From assembly GCA_019233165.1 (NCBI GenBank), contig JAFAMS010000205.1:1-6873 (forward strand): a DNA stretch of 6,873 nucleotides, written 5' to 3'. The notes below the pieces were generated by a model that saw only the letters and a list, made by a program, of their open reading frames with translations, did no database searches and had not been told where the DNA came from. The first letter of the stretch is position 1. Each line of letters starts with the position of its first letter. Shown one piece after another: positions 1 to 5,688 of the stretch. The DNA is from Vulcanimicrobiota bacterium. Its GTDB lineage: Bacteria; Vulcanimicrobiota; Vulcanimicrobiia; Vulcanimicrobiales; Vulcanimicrobiaceae. A program made the translations under genes and the position numbers.

Positions 1-114
1 GTTTTCGCGAGCAACAACGAGCGCGTCAAGCAGGGAATCTTTGGCATCATCGGGGCGATGCCGCAGGAGCGCACCTGTAACTGCGGGTCGGCGCTGGCAG
101 GAGCGCGGTTCTGA
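1..114 (+). CDS. C-terminal fragment of an unidentified protein (5' end outside window)
   Basis: Frame 1 is open from the first base and ends with TGA at 112-114, giving 37 visible residues that begin VFASNNERVKQGIFG and end ALAGARF. The tail has a CNC tripeptide (Cys26 and Cys28 of the visible part) and no clear membrane segment. The main support for a real gene is the TGATG overlap with the ATG of the following membrane-protein gene, a typical translational-coupling arrangement, with that gene's AGGAG ribosome-binding site lying inside this reading frame. Too little is visible to name a family, and no function is proposed. The two genes are probably cotranscribed. Confidence 0.55.
   Translation, partial: VFASNNERVKQGIFGIIGAMPQERTCNCGSALAGARF
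99..103 (+). promoter_or_regulatory. Shine-Dalgarno AGGAG for the membrane-protein gene
   Basis: AGGAG lies 10 nt before the ATG at 114, inside the end of the upstream reading frame. It supports that start over the competing long frame that begins at 41. Confidence 0.6.
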
Positions 115-821
115 TGCGGCGCTTGCGCGGGGGCGGCGTCGACCTGCGGATGTTCGGTCAGGCGATTCCGCTGCTCGTTCGCAATCCGGCGCTCATTCTG
201 GCGCCGATCTTCACCGGCGTGCTCGATATCGTGATACAAGAGCTCGCGCGCGTAAGCGGCGCGGACGTCAGCGGCTTCACGGGCGGGATCTATCAGTTTC
301 TGATTTTCGTGATCGATGCGTTCGGGCTGGCCGTCTCGCTCTGCATCGCGGACGCCGTGTGGCGGCGCGGACGCGGTTCGTTCGACGAAGGCTGGGAAGA
401 AGGCCGCCGCAAGGCCGGCGACATCTTCATGGCCGCGCTCGGGCTGAATTTCCTGATCTACATCGCGCTCCAGCTCGGCAGCTTCATCAGCCCGATCTTA
501 GGCGAGGTGCTCTTCGTCCTCGCGTTCTTCTTCTTGATCTACACGCTCCCGGCGGCAGCAATCGGCGGCGTCCCCGGGATGATGGCGCTCAACGCCAGCA
601 TCGAGCGCGTACGCCAAAACTACCCGCTCGCAATCGCCCTCGCCGTGTGCTTCGTCCTGCTCTACTGGGGCTTAGGGACCATCCTGATCCCGTTCTACAC
701 GATCTACATGGGAGTAGGCTCGCTGCTGATAGCAGCCTTAGCCCGCGCGATCGTCCTCGCGTACTTTGCGCTAGTCCTCGCGCGAGGATACGAGAGCGTA
801 AGCTTCGTGCGGCGGTTTTAG
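114..821 (+). CDS. Polytopic integral membrane protein of unknown function
   Basis: This 235-residue protein is mostly hydrophobic, with about six likely membrane segments near residues 25-43, 60-83, 103-123, 125-150, 172-193 and 198-223. A charged loop, rich in Arg, Glu and Gly, lies between the second and third (about 84-101). No catalytic motif or signal peptide is visible. The organisation resembles the broad class of YciC/DUF6159-like bacterial membrane proteins, but I cannot assign it to a family from sequence alone. The ATG start is well supported: AGGAG at 99-103 lies 10 nt upstream, and the ATG overlaps the upstream gene's TGA. The last third uses more A-ending codons (TTA, GTA, ATA, GCA) than the first part. 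The gene converges on the YceI-family gene, with only 6 bp between the two stop codons and no obvious terminator. Confidence 0.82.
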   Translation: MRRLRGGGVDLRMFGQAIPLLVRNPALILAPIFTGVLDIVIQELARVSGADVSGFTGGIYQFLIFVIDAFGLAVSLCIADAVWRRGRGSFDEGWEEGRRKAGDIFMAALGLNFLIYIALQLGSFISPILGEVLFVLAFFFLIYTLPAAAIGGVPGMMALNASIERVRQNYPLAIALAVCFVLLYWGLGTILIPFYTIYMGVGSLLIAALARAIVLAYFALVLARGYESVSFVRRF

Positions 822-827
822 CCCCGG

Positions 828-1376
828 TTAGCCTTCTTTAATCGCCTCTACGTCGAGGATGATGTCGATCTCGCGGCTCACGACGATTCCGCCGTCGGGT
901 ATGTTGTCGTTCCATTTGACGTTGAAGTCGTAGCGATCGATCTGCGTTTTGCCGGTAAAGCCGGCTCGAAGTTTCGGTCCTTTGTCGACGCCGTCTTCCC
1001 ACCAGGGGGTTTGCCAGCAGCCGAGATAGGTCACGGCCAAGATCACCGGTTTCGTCACGTCTCGGATCGTCAAGTCGCCGGTGACGTGGTAGTCGGTCGG
1101 GCCGATCTGCTCGACGGCCTTGCTCGCGAAGCGGATCGTCGGATAGCGCTCGCATCCCAGGAAGTCATCGCTCTTGAGATGATTGTCGCGCGCCGGCTCG
1201 CCGGTCCAGCACGTGTCGGTTTGAATTGTCGTCTCGACTTGCAGCTTCGACGGATTCATCGGATCGAATTCCAGGCTGCCCTTGATGTTCTTGAACGAGC
1301 CGCGTACCCACGTCACCATCATGTGGCGCGCGCGAAATTCGGCGGCGCTATGCCCCGGCTCAAAAAACCATTTCAT
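828..1376 (-). CDS. YceI-family polyisoprenoid-binding-like protein (no signal peptide)
   Basis: This 182-residue protein matches the YceI family, an eight-stranded lipocalin-like barrel that binds isoprenoid or other amphipathic lipids. Visible family landmarks are the N-terminal W-x-x-x-P-x-H pattern (residues 3-9), the RHMM-x-x-x-VRGSF segment (17-28), the GEPARDNHLKSDDF block (59-72), YPTIRF (78-83), the GDLTIRDVTKPV strand pair (100-111) and a conserved C-terminal strand near 163-178. There is no signal peptide: Met1 is followed directly by the barrel, as in cytosolic members such as Thermus TT1927b and unlike E. coli YceI. A loop at about 118-130 is Trp-rich and holds Cys120; other cysteines are at 56 and 75. 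The ATG start overlaps the CoA-transferase stop (ATGA), with a weak AAAGG 10 nt upstream. The same frame stays open further upstream, but there it is only a shadow of the CoA-transferase gene. This is the last gene of the minus-strand operon. Confidence 0.9.
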   Translation of the reverse strand: MKWFFEPGHSAAEFRARHMMVTWVRGSFKNIKGSLEFDPMNPSKLQVETTIQTDTCWTGEPARDNHLKSDDFLGCERYPTIRFASKAVEQIGPTDYHVTGDLTIRDVTKPVILAVTYLGCWQTPWWEDGVDKGPKLRAGFTGKTQIDRYDFNVKWNDNIPDGGIVVSREIDIILDVEAIKEG

Positions 1377-2581
1377 ACGGCGGCGGCCTTTGACGGTGCG
1401 GCGACGATGACCCCTGCTGCTCGCAGCTTTTCGATTTCCTCCCGCGCGTAGCCGATTTCGCGCAGGACCTCCGCGGTGTCCGCGCCCAGCTTCGGTGGCT
1501 GGCCACGCAGCCCCAGTTCGTGCTCGCCGAGCTCGATCGGGAGCGCGGGGATCTGCGTCGCGCCCCCGCTCGGGGTCTCGGTTTCGAGCAGGCCGCCGTG
1601 CGCCGCGAGCTGCGGGTCGTCGAAGAGATCGCCGGGGACGGCGACCGGCGAGAACGGGATCCGCTCGCGCTCGAATATCTCGAAGAGTTCGGCGGCGTCG
1701 TGCTGCGCGATGAGCTCGGCGACGATCGGCGTGAGCCGCGCGCGCGCCGCGACCCGCGCTTCGTTCGTTTGCAGCTCCGGATCTTCGAGCAGCTCGGGCC
1801 GGCCGAGCGCCTTGCAGAAGCTCGTCCAATGGTTGTTCGACGTGACGCCGACGAAGAGCGGCGTCCCGTCTTTCGCTTCGAACATGTCGTACACGCCCCA
1901 GGCGGCATGGCGCATCGACATCGGCGGCGGCGCCATCCCGGTGATCGTCTCCGCCGCCATGTGCTGCGCGACCAGGAACGCCGCGCTCTCGAAGAGCGCG
2001 CTCTTGACGAATTCGCCTTTCCCCGTACGGTCGCGTTCGCGAAGCGCCGCCAGAATGGCGACGACGCCGAAGACGCCGCCCATGATGTCGACGATCGAGG
2101 TTCCGGCGCGCAGCGGCCGTCCCGGAAGCCCGGTCATGTACGCCAAGCCCGACATGTATTGCACGACCTCATCGAGCGCCGGACGGTGCTCGTAAGGCCC
2201 GCTCAAAAAGCCCTTCAGCGAGCAGTAAACCAACCGCGGATTGATCTTGCGCACGGCGTCCCACCCGAACCCGAGACGATCCATCGTCCCAGGGCCATAG
2301 TTCTCGAGGAGGACGTCGGCGCTCGCAACGAGCCGCTCGACGACGGCCTTCCCTTCCGGCGACTTCATGTCGATTGCGACGCTGCGCTTGTTGCGGTTGA
2401 ACGTCGTGAAGAACCCGGAGGCAAAGCCGTACAGCTTGCGCGTGTGATCGCCGGCGGGCGCGGCTTCGACTTTGATGACTTCCGCGCCGAGATCGGCGAG
2501 GACCAGCCCACACGACGGCCCCATGATCGTGTGGCAGAACTCGACGACGCGCACGCCGTCGAGCGGCAGCGGTTCGCTCAT
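1373..2581 (-). CDS. CaiB/BaiF (class III) CoA-transferase
   Basis: This 402-residue protein has the usual length and layout of class III CoA-transferases, which move CoA between carboxylic acids through an aspartyl mixed-anhydride intermediate. The N-terminal part reads PLDGVRVVEF (6-15), then LADLGAEVIKVE (28-39), NRNKRSVAIDMK (62-73) and ADVLLENYGPGTMDRLG (88-104), all typical of the family. The likely nucleophile is Asp165 in the TSIVDIMGG segment, followed by the TGKGEFV motif (186-192) before the small domain. The C-terminal region has the usual PPKLG segment (362-366). The start is placed at the ATG that overlaps the upstream stop (ATGA) and has GAGGGG at 2596-2591, 9 nt away. A longer in-frame extension to 2662 only shadows the thioesterase gene. 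The natural acid and CoA donor cannot be read from the sequence. Its partners in the operon are a thioesterase-like protein and a YceI protein, suggesting acyl-CoA or lipid metabolism. Confidence 0.94.
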   Translation of the reverse strand: MSEPLPLDGVRVVEFCHTIMGPSCGLVLADLGAEVIKVEAAPAGDHTRKLYGFASGFFTTFNRNKRSVAIDMKSPEGKAVVERLVASADVLLENYGPGTMDRLGFGWDAVRKINPRLVYCSLKGFLSGPYEHRPALDEVVQYMSGLAYMTGLPGRPLRAGTSIVDIMGGVFGVVAILAALRERDRTGKGEFVKSALFESAAFLVAQHMAAETITGMAPPPMSMRHAAWGVYDMFEAKDGTPLFVGVTSNNHWTSFCKALGRPELLEDPELQTNEARVAARARLTPIVAELIAQHDAAELFEIFERERIPFSPVAVPGDLFDDPQLAAHGGLLETETPSGGATQIPALPIELGEHELGLRGQPPKLGADTAEVLREIGYAREEIEKLRAAGVIVAAPSKAAAV

Positions 2582-3021
2582 AGCTTCGCGCCCCTCGAGC
2601 TCGGAGGCATGATGTACGTAATCGCGTGATGCGTCACGATCGAGCCCGCGCGGGAACGGCATTCGGCGGTTCCATAGAGCAGCCGTTCGCCGGCGTCAAG
2701 AACCCGCGCTTCACAGACGAACTCCTCGCCGGCAAGCCCCGAGAGAAACGACGTGCGCATCTCGGTCGTCACGGAAAGCGCAGCATCGTGACCCAAGATC
2801 GTGTACACCGCGAGCCACGTCGCGACGTCGGCGGTCGCCATGTAGATGAAGCCGGGGATGACGCCGCCCGGGCGGACGTATTTCTCTTGAAACGGCACCG
2901 AGACGCGGACCGCGCCGTGCTCGACGTGCTCGACCGTGAAAGCGTAATCTTCGACGAACGGATGCGCGTCGAGCATCTCTTGCAGCGCCTCGCGGGAGAT
3001 CGCCGGATCTAGCGAACGCAC
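2578..3021 (-). CDS. Hotdog-fold acyl-CoA thioesterase-like protein (PaaI-like), altered HGG motif
   Basis: This 147-residue product has the size and pattern of a single hotdog domain. The segment V-R-P-G-G-V-I-P-G (49-57), followed by a helix containing ATADVA (62-67), corresponds to the N-x-x-G-x-x-H-G-G helix of PaaI-type thioesterases. TTEMRTSFLSG (85-95) matches the conserved strand after it, and the last strand near 127-137 completes the fold. The His-Gly-Gly usually seen is Ile-Pro-Gly here, while Asp65 is kept and could be the catalytic acid. It could therefore be an active thioesterase with a variant pocket, a dehydratase-like hotdog or a binding protein. The start is taken as GTG at 3021, overlapping the end of holB by 13 nt. 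An in-frame ATG at residue 16 (position 2976) is the alternative. The stop overlaps the CoA-transferase ATG, which suggests coupled translation. Confidence 0.8.
   Translation of the reverse strand: MRSLDPAISREALQEMLDAHPFVEDYAFTVEHVEHGAVRVSVPFQEKYVRPGGVIPGFIYMATADVATWLAVYTILGHDAALSVTTEMRTSFLSGLAGEEFVCEARVLDAGERLLYGTAECRSRAGSIVTHHAITYIMPPSSRGAKL
2591..2596 (-). promoter_or_regulatory. Shine-Dalgarno GAGGGG deciding the CoA-transferase start
   Basis: On the minus strand GAGGGG sits 9 nt before the ATG at 2581. It favours that start over the in-frame codon about 80 bases further upstream. Confidence 0.55.
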
Positions 3022-4016
3022 GTTGCGACCGCCATTCGTACGTATTCGGCAACCAGATGGGGCGTCACGTTGGTGCGGGCGATCGCCTCAGCTTCGACGA
3101 TCGCTTCGAGCGCTGCGGCGAGCCGCGCCGGCTCGGCTTTGGGCAGCTTCGCGACGGTTCGAGCCTCGTCGGCAGCGAGCGGGGCAATCTCTTTTCTTGC
3201 AACTCGCATCACGAGCCAATCGCGCACCAGCGTCTTGACGGTCTCGAGCCCTTCTTCGAGCGATTCGCGGACCGCCCAACCGGAATCGTCGACACCGCCG
3301 CCTTCGACGACGTTGTAAAACCAGGCGATTGCGGCGTCGCGCACTTCCGCCGTCGCGCCGTCGAGCGCAGCGAGCGCGCGGTCGACGCTCCCCTGCGCGA
3401 TGAGCGCGGCCCGCGCGATCTCTTTCTCGTCGGTATATCCCTTGCGGCGCAGGATCGTCTCGACGTTCGTGCGCGAGAGCAGCGGGAAATGCACCTCCAC
3501 GAGGCGCGAACGGATCGTGTCGAGCAGCTTTCCGGGCGCATCGGTGGTGAGCACTAGCAGCACGTTCGAAGGCGGATCTTCGAAGAAGGCGAGAAGCGCG
3601 TTCGCCGCCTCGCGCGTGAACTCGACGTCCTCGAAGATGAAGATTCGCCAGCCGCCCTCGTACGCGTGCAGCGAAAATTGCCGCACGAGATCGCGGGCCG
3701 TCATATCGTCCGTCTCGTGAAACCCGGCCGGGGCATCGCGGTCGCCGATCTTGAGCTGGCCGCGGCTCGCGAAGAGATCGGGATGCGTCCCGGATGCGAC
3801 CATCTTGCAGCCGGAACAGGTCCCGCAGTAGCCGAGCAGCGTCTCCTTCGGCGTCACGCACAAGAGCGATTGCGCGAGCCGGTCGGCGAAGGTTCGCTTG
3901 CCGACGCCGTCGTGACCGGTGAAGAGGTACGCGTGCGCGAGCCGCCCTTGCGCGAGCGACGAGAAGAAGCGCGTCGGGCCCTCGGCGCCGACGACGTCGA
4001 AGCTCAGCTCACTCAC
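3009..4016 (-). CDS. holB: DNA polymerase III subunit delta' (clamp loader)
   Basis: This 335-residue AAA+ protein is the delta' clamp-loader subunit, which helps load the sliding clamp on DNA. It has the expected AHAYLFTGHDGVGKRT segment (27-42) containing a Walker A (GHDGVGKR). A zinc module follows with Cys64, Cys67 and Cys70, and probably Cys53 as the fourth ligand. The degenerate Walker B (IFIFEDVE, 125-132) runs into EAANALLAFFEDPP (136-149), and the sensor-1 region ends in DTIRSRL (166-172). Family members usually have S-R-C; here Leu replaces the Cys. ALLAFFEDPP differs from the usual ALLKTLEEPP. The C-terminal third is the helical collar domain. The GTG start at 4016 forms a GTGA overlap with the tmk stop and places the family N-terminus correctly; sequence further upstream in frame is a shadow of tmk. 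No strong ribosome-binding site is visible, so translation may depend on tmk. Confidence 0.93.
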   Translation of the reverse strand: MSELSFDVVGAEGPTRFFSSLAQGRLAHAYLFTGHDGVGKRTFADRLAQSLLCVTPKETLLGYCGTCSGCKMVASGTHPDLFASRGQLKIGDRDAPAGFHETDDMTARDLVRQFSLHAYEGGWRIFIFEDVEFTREAANALLAFFEDPPSNVLLVLTTDAPGKLLDTIRSRLVEVHFPLLSRTNVETILRRKGYTDEKEIARAALIAQGSVDRALAALDGATAEVRDAAIAWFYNVVEGGGVDDSGWAVRESLEEGLETVKTLVRDWLVMRVARKEIAPLAADEARTVAKLPKAEPARLAAALEAIVEAEAIARTNVTPHLVAEYVRMAVATCVR

Positions 4017-4657
4017 GGGATCGTCTGACGAATTCGCTCGCGCACGTGCGCGACCGCAGCCAGAACTTGGGGCACGAGGACCTCGGGCGGCTGCGTCGCG
4101 TCCAGGACGACGAAGCGCGAGCTCCAGCGCTGCGCCATTTGCAGATACCCGTCGCGAACGCGCCGGTGAAAGTCGAGCGACTCTTGCTCGAGCCGATCGA
4201 CGCCGTGGCCCCCGCCGCGCGCGCGGGCGAGCACGCGCTCGTGCGATAGCTCCGCGGGAAGATCGAGAAGGATTGTGAGGTCCGGCGAGAGGCCGCCGGT
4301 CGCAACCAGACAGACTTGCAGGAGGCCGTCGATCTCGAGCGCGCGGCCGTAGCCTTGGTAGGCGATCGTCGCGTCGTAGAACCGGTCGCACAAGACCGTT
4401 CGCCCCGCTCGAATCGCGGGCCGGATGACGTCGACGCAGAGCTGCGCCCGCGAGGCATTCAGGAGCATGACCTCGGCGATCGGGTCGATCCGCATCGCCG
4501 GGTCGAGGAAGATCGAGCGCACGGAGTCGCCGGCCGGGGTGCCGCCCGGCTCCCGGGTCTGCAGGACGTCCTCCCCGCGCCCGAGGAGTTCGCCCTCGAC
4601 GAGCCCGATGAGGGTCGACTTCCCGGAGCCTTCGATCCCCTCGAAGGTGATGAACAT
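4013..4657 (-). CDS. tmk: Thymidylate kinase
   Basis: This 214-residue enzyme phosphorylates dTMP to dTDP with ATP, an essential step towards dTTP. The P-loop is GIEGSGKST (7-15), followed by TREPGGTPAG (34-43), where the Arg contacts dTMP. The DR(F/Y/H) motif is DRFYDATIAYQGYG (91-104). The LID region (about 143-158) contains several Arg residues and the P-loop has none, as in the E. coli-type enzymes. Length is normal. I start it at ATG 4657 because AGGG lies 4 nt upstream and the P-loop then begins at its usual distance from Met. An in-frame TTG at 4678 would add seven residues but has no ribosome-binding site. It is the first gene of the five-gene minus-strand operon, divergent from the PilZ gene, and its stop overlaps the holB GTG. 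Confidence 0.96.
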   Translation of the reverse strand: MFITFEGIEGSGKSTLIGLVEGELLGRGEDVLQTREPGGTPAGDSVRSIFLDPAMRIDPIAEVMLLNASRAQLCVDVIRPAIRAGRTVLCDRFYDATIAYQGYGRALEIDGLLQVCLVATGGLSPDLTILLDLPAELSHERVLARARGGGHGVDRLEQESLDFHRRVRDGYLQMAQRWSSRFVVLDATQPPEVLVPQVLAAVAHVRERIRQTIP

Positions 4658-4699
4658 CGCACCCTGTTTCGCGCTCAAAGGCCGGGTACCGTCCGGCTG

Positions 4700-4705
4700 T
4701 ATAAT
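4700..4705 (+). promoter_or_regulatory. Candidate -10 element TATAAT in the divergent tmk/PilZ gap
   Basis: A perfect TATAAT hexamer sits in an AT island within otherwise GC-rich sequence, between divergent genes. For the PilZ gene it would give a start near 4712 and a leader of about 20 nt, just including GGAGAGGA. No good -35 hexamer is seen about 17 bp upstream. The opposite strand reads ATTATA-C, a weaker match, so a tmk promoter here is possible but less supported. Confidence 0.4.
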
Positions 4706-4712
4706 GTTTGTT

Positions 4713-4720
4713 GGAGAGGA
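4713..4720 (+). promoter_or_regulatory. Shine-Dalgarno-like GGAGAGGA for the PilZ gene
   Basis: The purine run GGAGAGGA ends 12 nt before the GTG at 4733. An in-frame TAG at 4727-4729 rules out any earlier start. Confidence 0.45.
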
Positions 4721-4732
4721 TCTGGGTAGGGC

Positions 4733-5404
4733 GTGCTTTACGAACTTGCCAAATTATTCAGTGGGAAAGGAGCCGAGCGTCGCGGCCACAAGCGCAAGAC
4801 GCTGACGTATCCTATCCGCTGGATGAAGGACGAGAACACGCCGGTCGACGGAGCCGGTCAAGAGATCTCGCCCACCGGCGCGCTCTTCATTCTGAAAGAG
4901 AAGCCGCCGAACAACGAGTTCACCGTAACGATGAAGCTGGGCGACCGGATGATGACCGTCCGCGTGACCTCGCTGCGCCACGATCAGCTCACCCAAAACG
5001 GGACGACCTGGCACCGGTTTGCGACAAAGTTCTCGGGGATCGCAGCCGACGACTGGGACGCGGTCGTGCGGTTCGTCAACGACATGCCCGAGCCTGAGAA
5101 CAAAGTCGCCGATGATCTCAAGAACGTCGTCCAGAAGTCGGACGACGCCTTCCGGCTGCTCCCGCTTTCAGTCCAAAATCAAATCGTCGACGCGCTCGTG
5201 AGCGCCAATCATCTCGCCCGCCCAGGCCCAGGCCAAGCGCCGCTGCTGCGGATGACGTACTCGGGCGTAGCGCGCCGCGGCGACCAAGAGATTCATCGCT
5301 GCCACGTGCACAGCCGGGTCGACATCGAAGGCGAGATCCGCCAGTACGACACAACGTTCCTCATCGACGGAGCCGGCAAAGTCCAAGTCCAGGGATCGCG
5401 CTAG
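4733..5404 (+). CDS. PilZ-domain protein with uncharacterised C-terminal half
   Basis: This 223-residue protein has an N-terminal PilZ-like domain (about 15-115). The RxxxR cyclic-di-GMP motif is R17-G-H-K-R21. The second motif, usually (D/N)xSxxG, reads E44-I-S-P-T-G49, so Glu replaces Asp or Asn. The strands around 24-30, 50-55 and 62-80 fit the PilZ beta barrel. Residues about 120-223 look like a second soluble alpha/beta region (LPLSVQNQIVDAL at 143-155, then several strands to the end) that I do not recognise. No signal peptide or membrane segment is visible, so it is probably cytosolic. The GTG start is firm: an in-frame TAG lies at 4727-4729, and the first later ATG (residue 31) would delete RxxxR. 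Its role is probably cyclic-di-GMP-responsive control of motility, adhesion or secretion, but the target is unknown and binding may be altered by the Glu. Confidence 0.82.
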   Translation: MLYELAKLFSGKGAERRGHKRKTLTYPIRWMKDENTPVDGAGQEISPTGALFILKEKPPNNEFTVTMKLGDRMMTVRVTSLRHDQLTQNGTTWHRFATKFSGIAADDWDAVVRFVNDMPEPENKVADDLKNVVQKSDDAFRLLPLSVQNQIVDALVSANHLARPGPGQAPLLRMTYSGVARRGDQEIHRCHVHSRVDIEGEIRQYDTTFLIDGAGKVQVQGSR

Positions 5405-5512
5405 AGCGCGCAACGCAACCCCCGGGTGTCATCCCGAGCGTAGCGCCGCAGGCGCGGAGTCGAGGGACGCGCGGCGCACCAGCCACCACCGAAACGATCG
5501 TCGCAAGCGAAA

Positions 5513-5590
5513 ATGCAAGTGGTGTGGGGGTTCGCCCCGGAAGACGTCGCATGCGAACACTCGTGGGGCGAGCCGCCACGCCACTTGCGT
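5513..5590. repeat. Internal long hairpin of the intergenic element
   Basis: GCAAGTGG at 5515-5522 pairs exactly with CCACTTGC at 5581-5588. Allowing G-U pairs, the stem extends to 12 bp (5513-5524 with 5579-5590). Nested within it are GGGG-TTCG-CCCC (5527-5538), a stable tetraloop hairpin, and the palindrome TCGCATGCGA (5547-5556). An alternative stem, CCACGC-CACTT-GCGTGG (5576-5592), competes with the long one. A separate stem, TGTGCC-TGT-GGCACA, follows at 5610-5624. Confidence 0.6.
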
Positions 5591-5648
5591 GGTAGCGGGC
5601 CGCGATGGTTGTGCCTGTGGCACATTCGCGGGCTGGTCCCTCGACTTC

Positions 5649-5665
5649 GCAATGCTTCGCATTGC
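5649..5665. terminator. Possible bidirectional terminator hairpin in the right arm
   Basis: GCAATGC-TTC-GCATTGC forms a perfect 7-bp stem with a 3-nt loop, located between the ends of two convergent genes. No T-run follows on either strand, so intrinsic termination is uncertain. It is recorded mainly because of its position. Confidence 0.25.
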
Positions 5666-5688
5666 TACGCTCGGGATGACACGGGGGG

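Larger units (their letters stand above)
5427..5681. repeat. Structured intergenic element with inverted terminal arms (REP/MITE-like)
   Basis: The left arm (5427-5468) and right arm (5636-5681) are inverted copies. TGTCATCCCGAGCGTAGC at 5427-5444 is repeated exactly, in reverse complement, at 5664-5681. AGTCGAGGGAC at 5458-5468 is repeated in reverse complement at 5636-5646. Between these conserved blocks each arm has its own small hairpin of different sequence: GCGCC-GCA-GGCGC at 5443-5455 and GCAATGC-TTC-GCATTGC at 5649-5665. The interior holds further stems. The element fills most of the gap between the convergent PilZ and ATPase genes and ends 7 bp from the ATPase stop. Short open frames inside it are best read as artefacts. 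Possible roles are a dispersed palindromic repeat or a bidirectional transcription terminator; no T-tract is present and no transposase is nearby. Confidence 0.75.

Noticed and set aside
41..841. Long + strand open frame overlapping the membrane protein
   Set aside because: Its product is a low-complexity Arg/Ala-rich chain in a shifted frame. The 114-821 frame has a good ribosome-binding site, coupling to the upstream gene and a coherent membrane topology.
1377..1829. N-terminal extension of the YceI frame
   Set aside because: The extension is Arg/Ala-rich and lies inside the CoA-transferase gene. The ATG at 1376 overlapping the stop codon matches the family N-terminus.
1520..2629. A 369-codon + strand frame antisense to the CoA-transferase
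   Set aside because: It is an Arg/Asp-rich antisense shadow, typical of GC-rich DNA. The minus-strand gene has clear family motifs throughout.
4017..4391. N-terminal extension of the holB frame
   Set aside because: It is Arg/Pro-rich and shadows tmk. The GTG at 4016 gives the expected delta' N-terminus.
4658..4678. TTG start for tmk at 4678
   Set aside because: No ribosome-binding site precedes it. The ATG at 4657 has AGGG upstream and gives a standard P-loop position.
5427..5681. CRISPR array or insertion sequence
   Set aside because: There are only two inverted arms rather than regularly spaced direct repeats, and no transposase or Cas gene is present.
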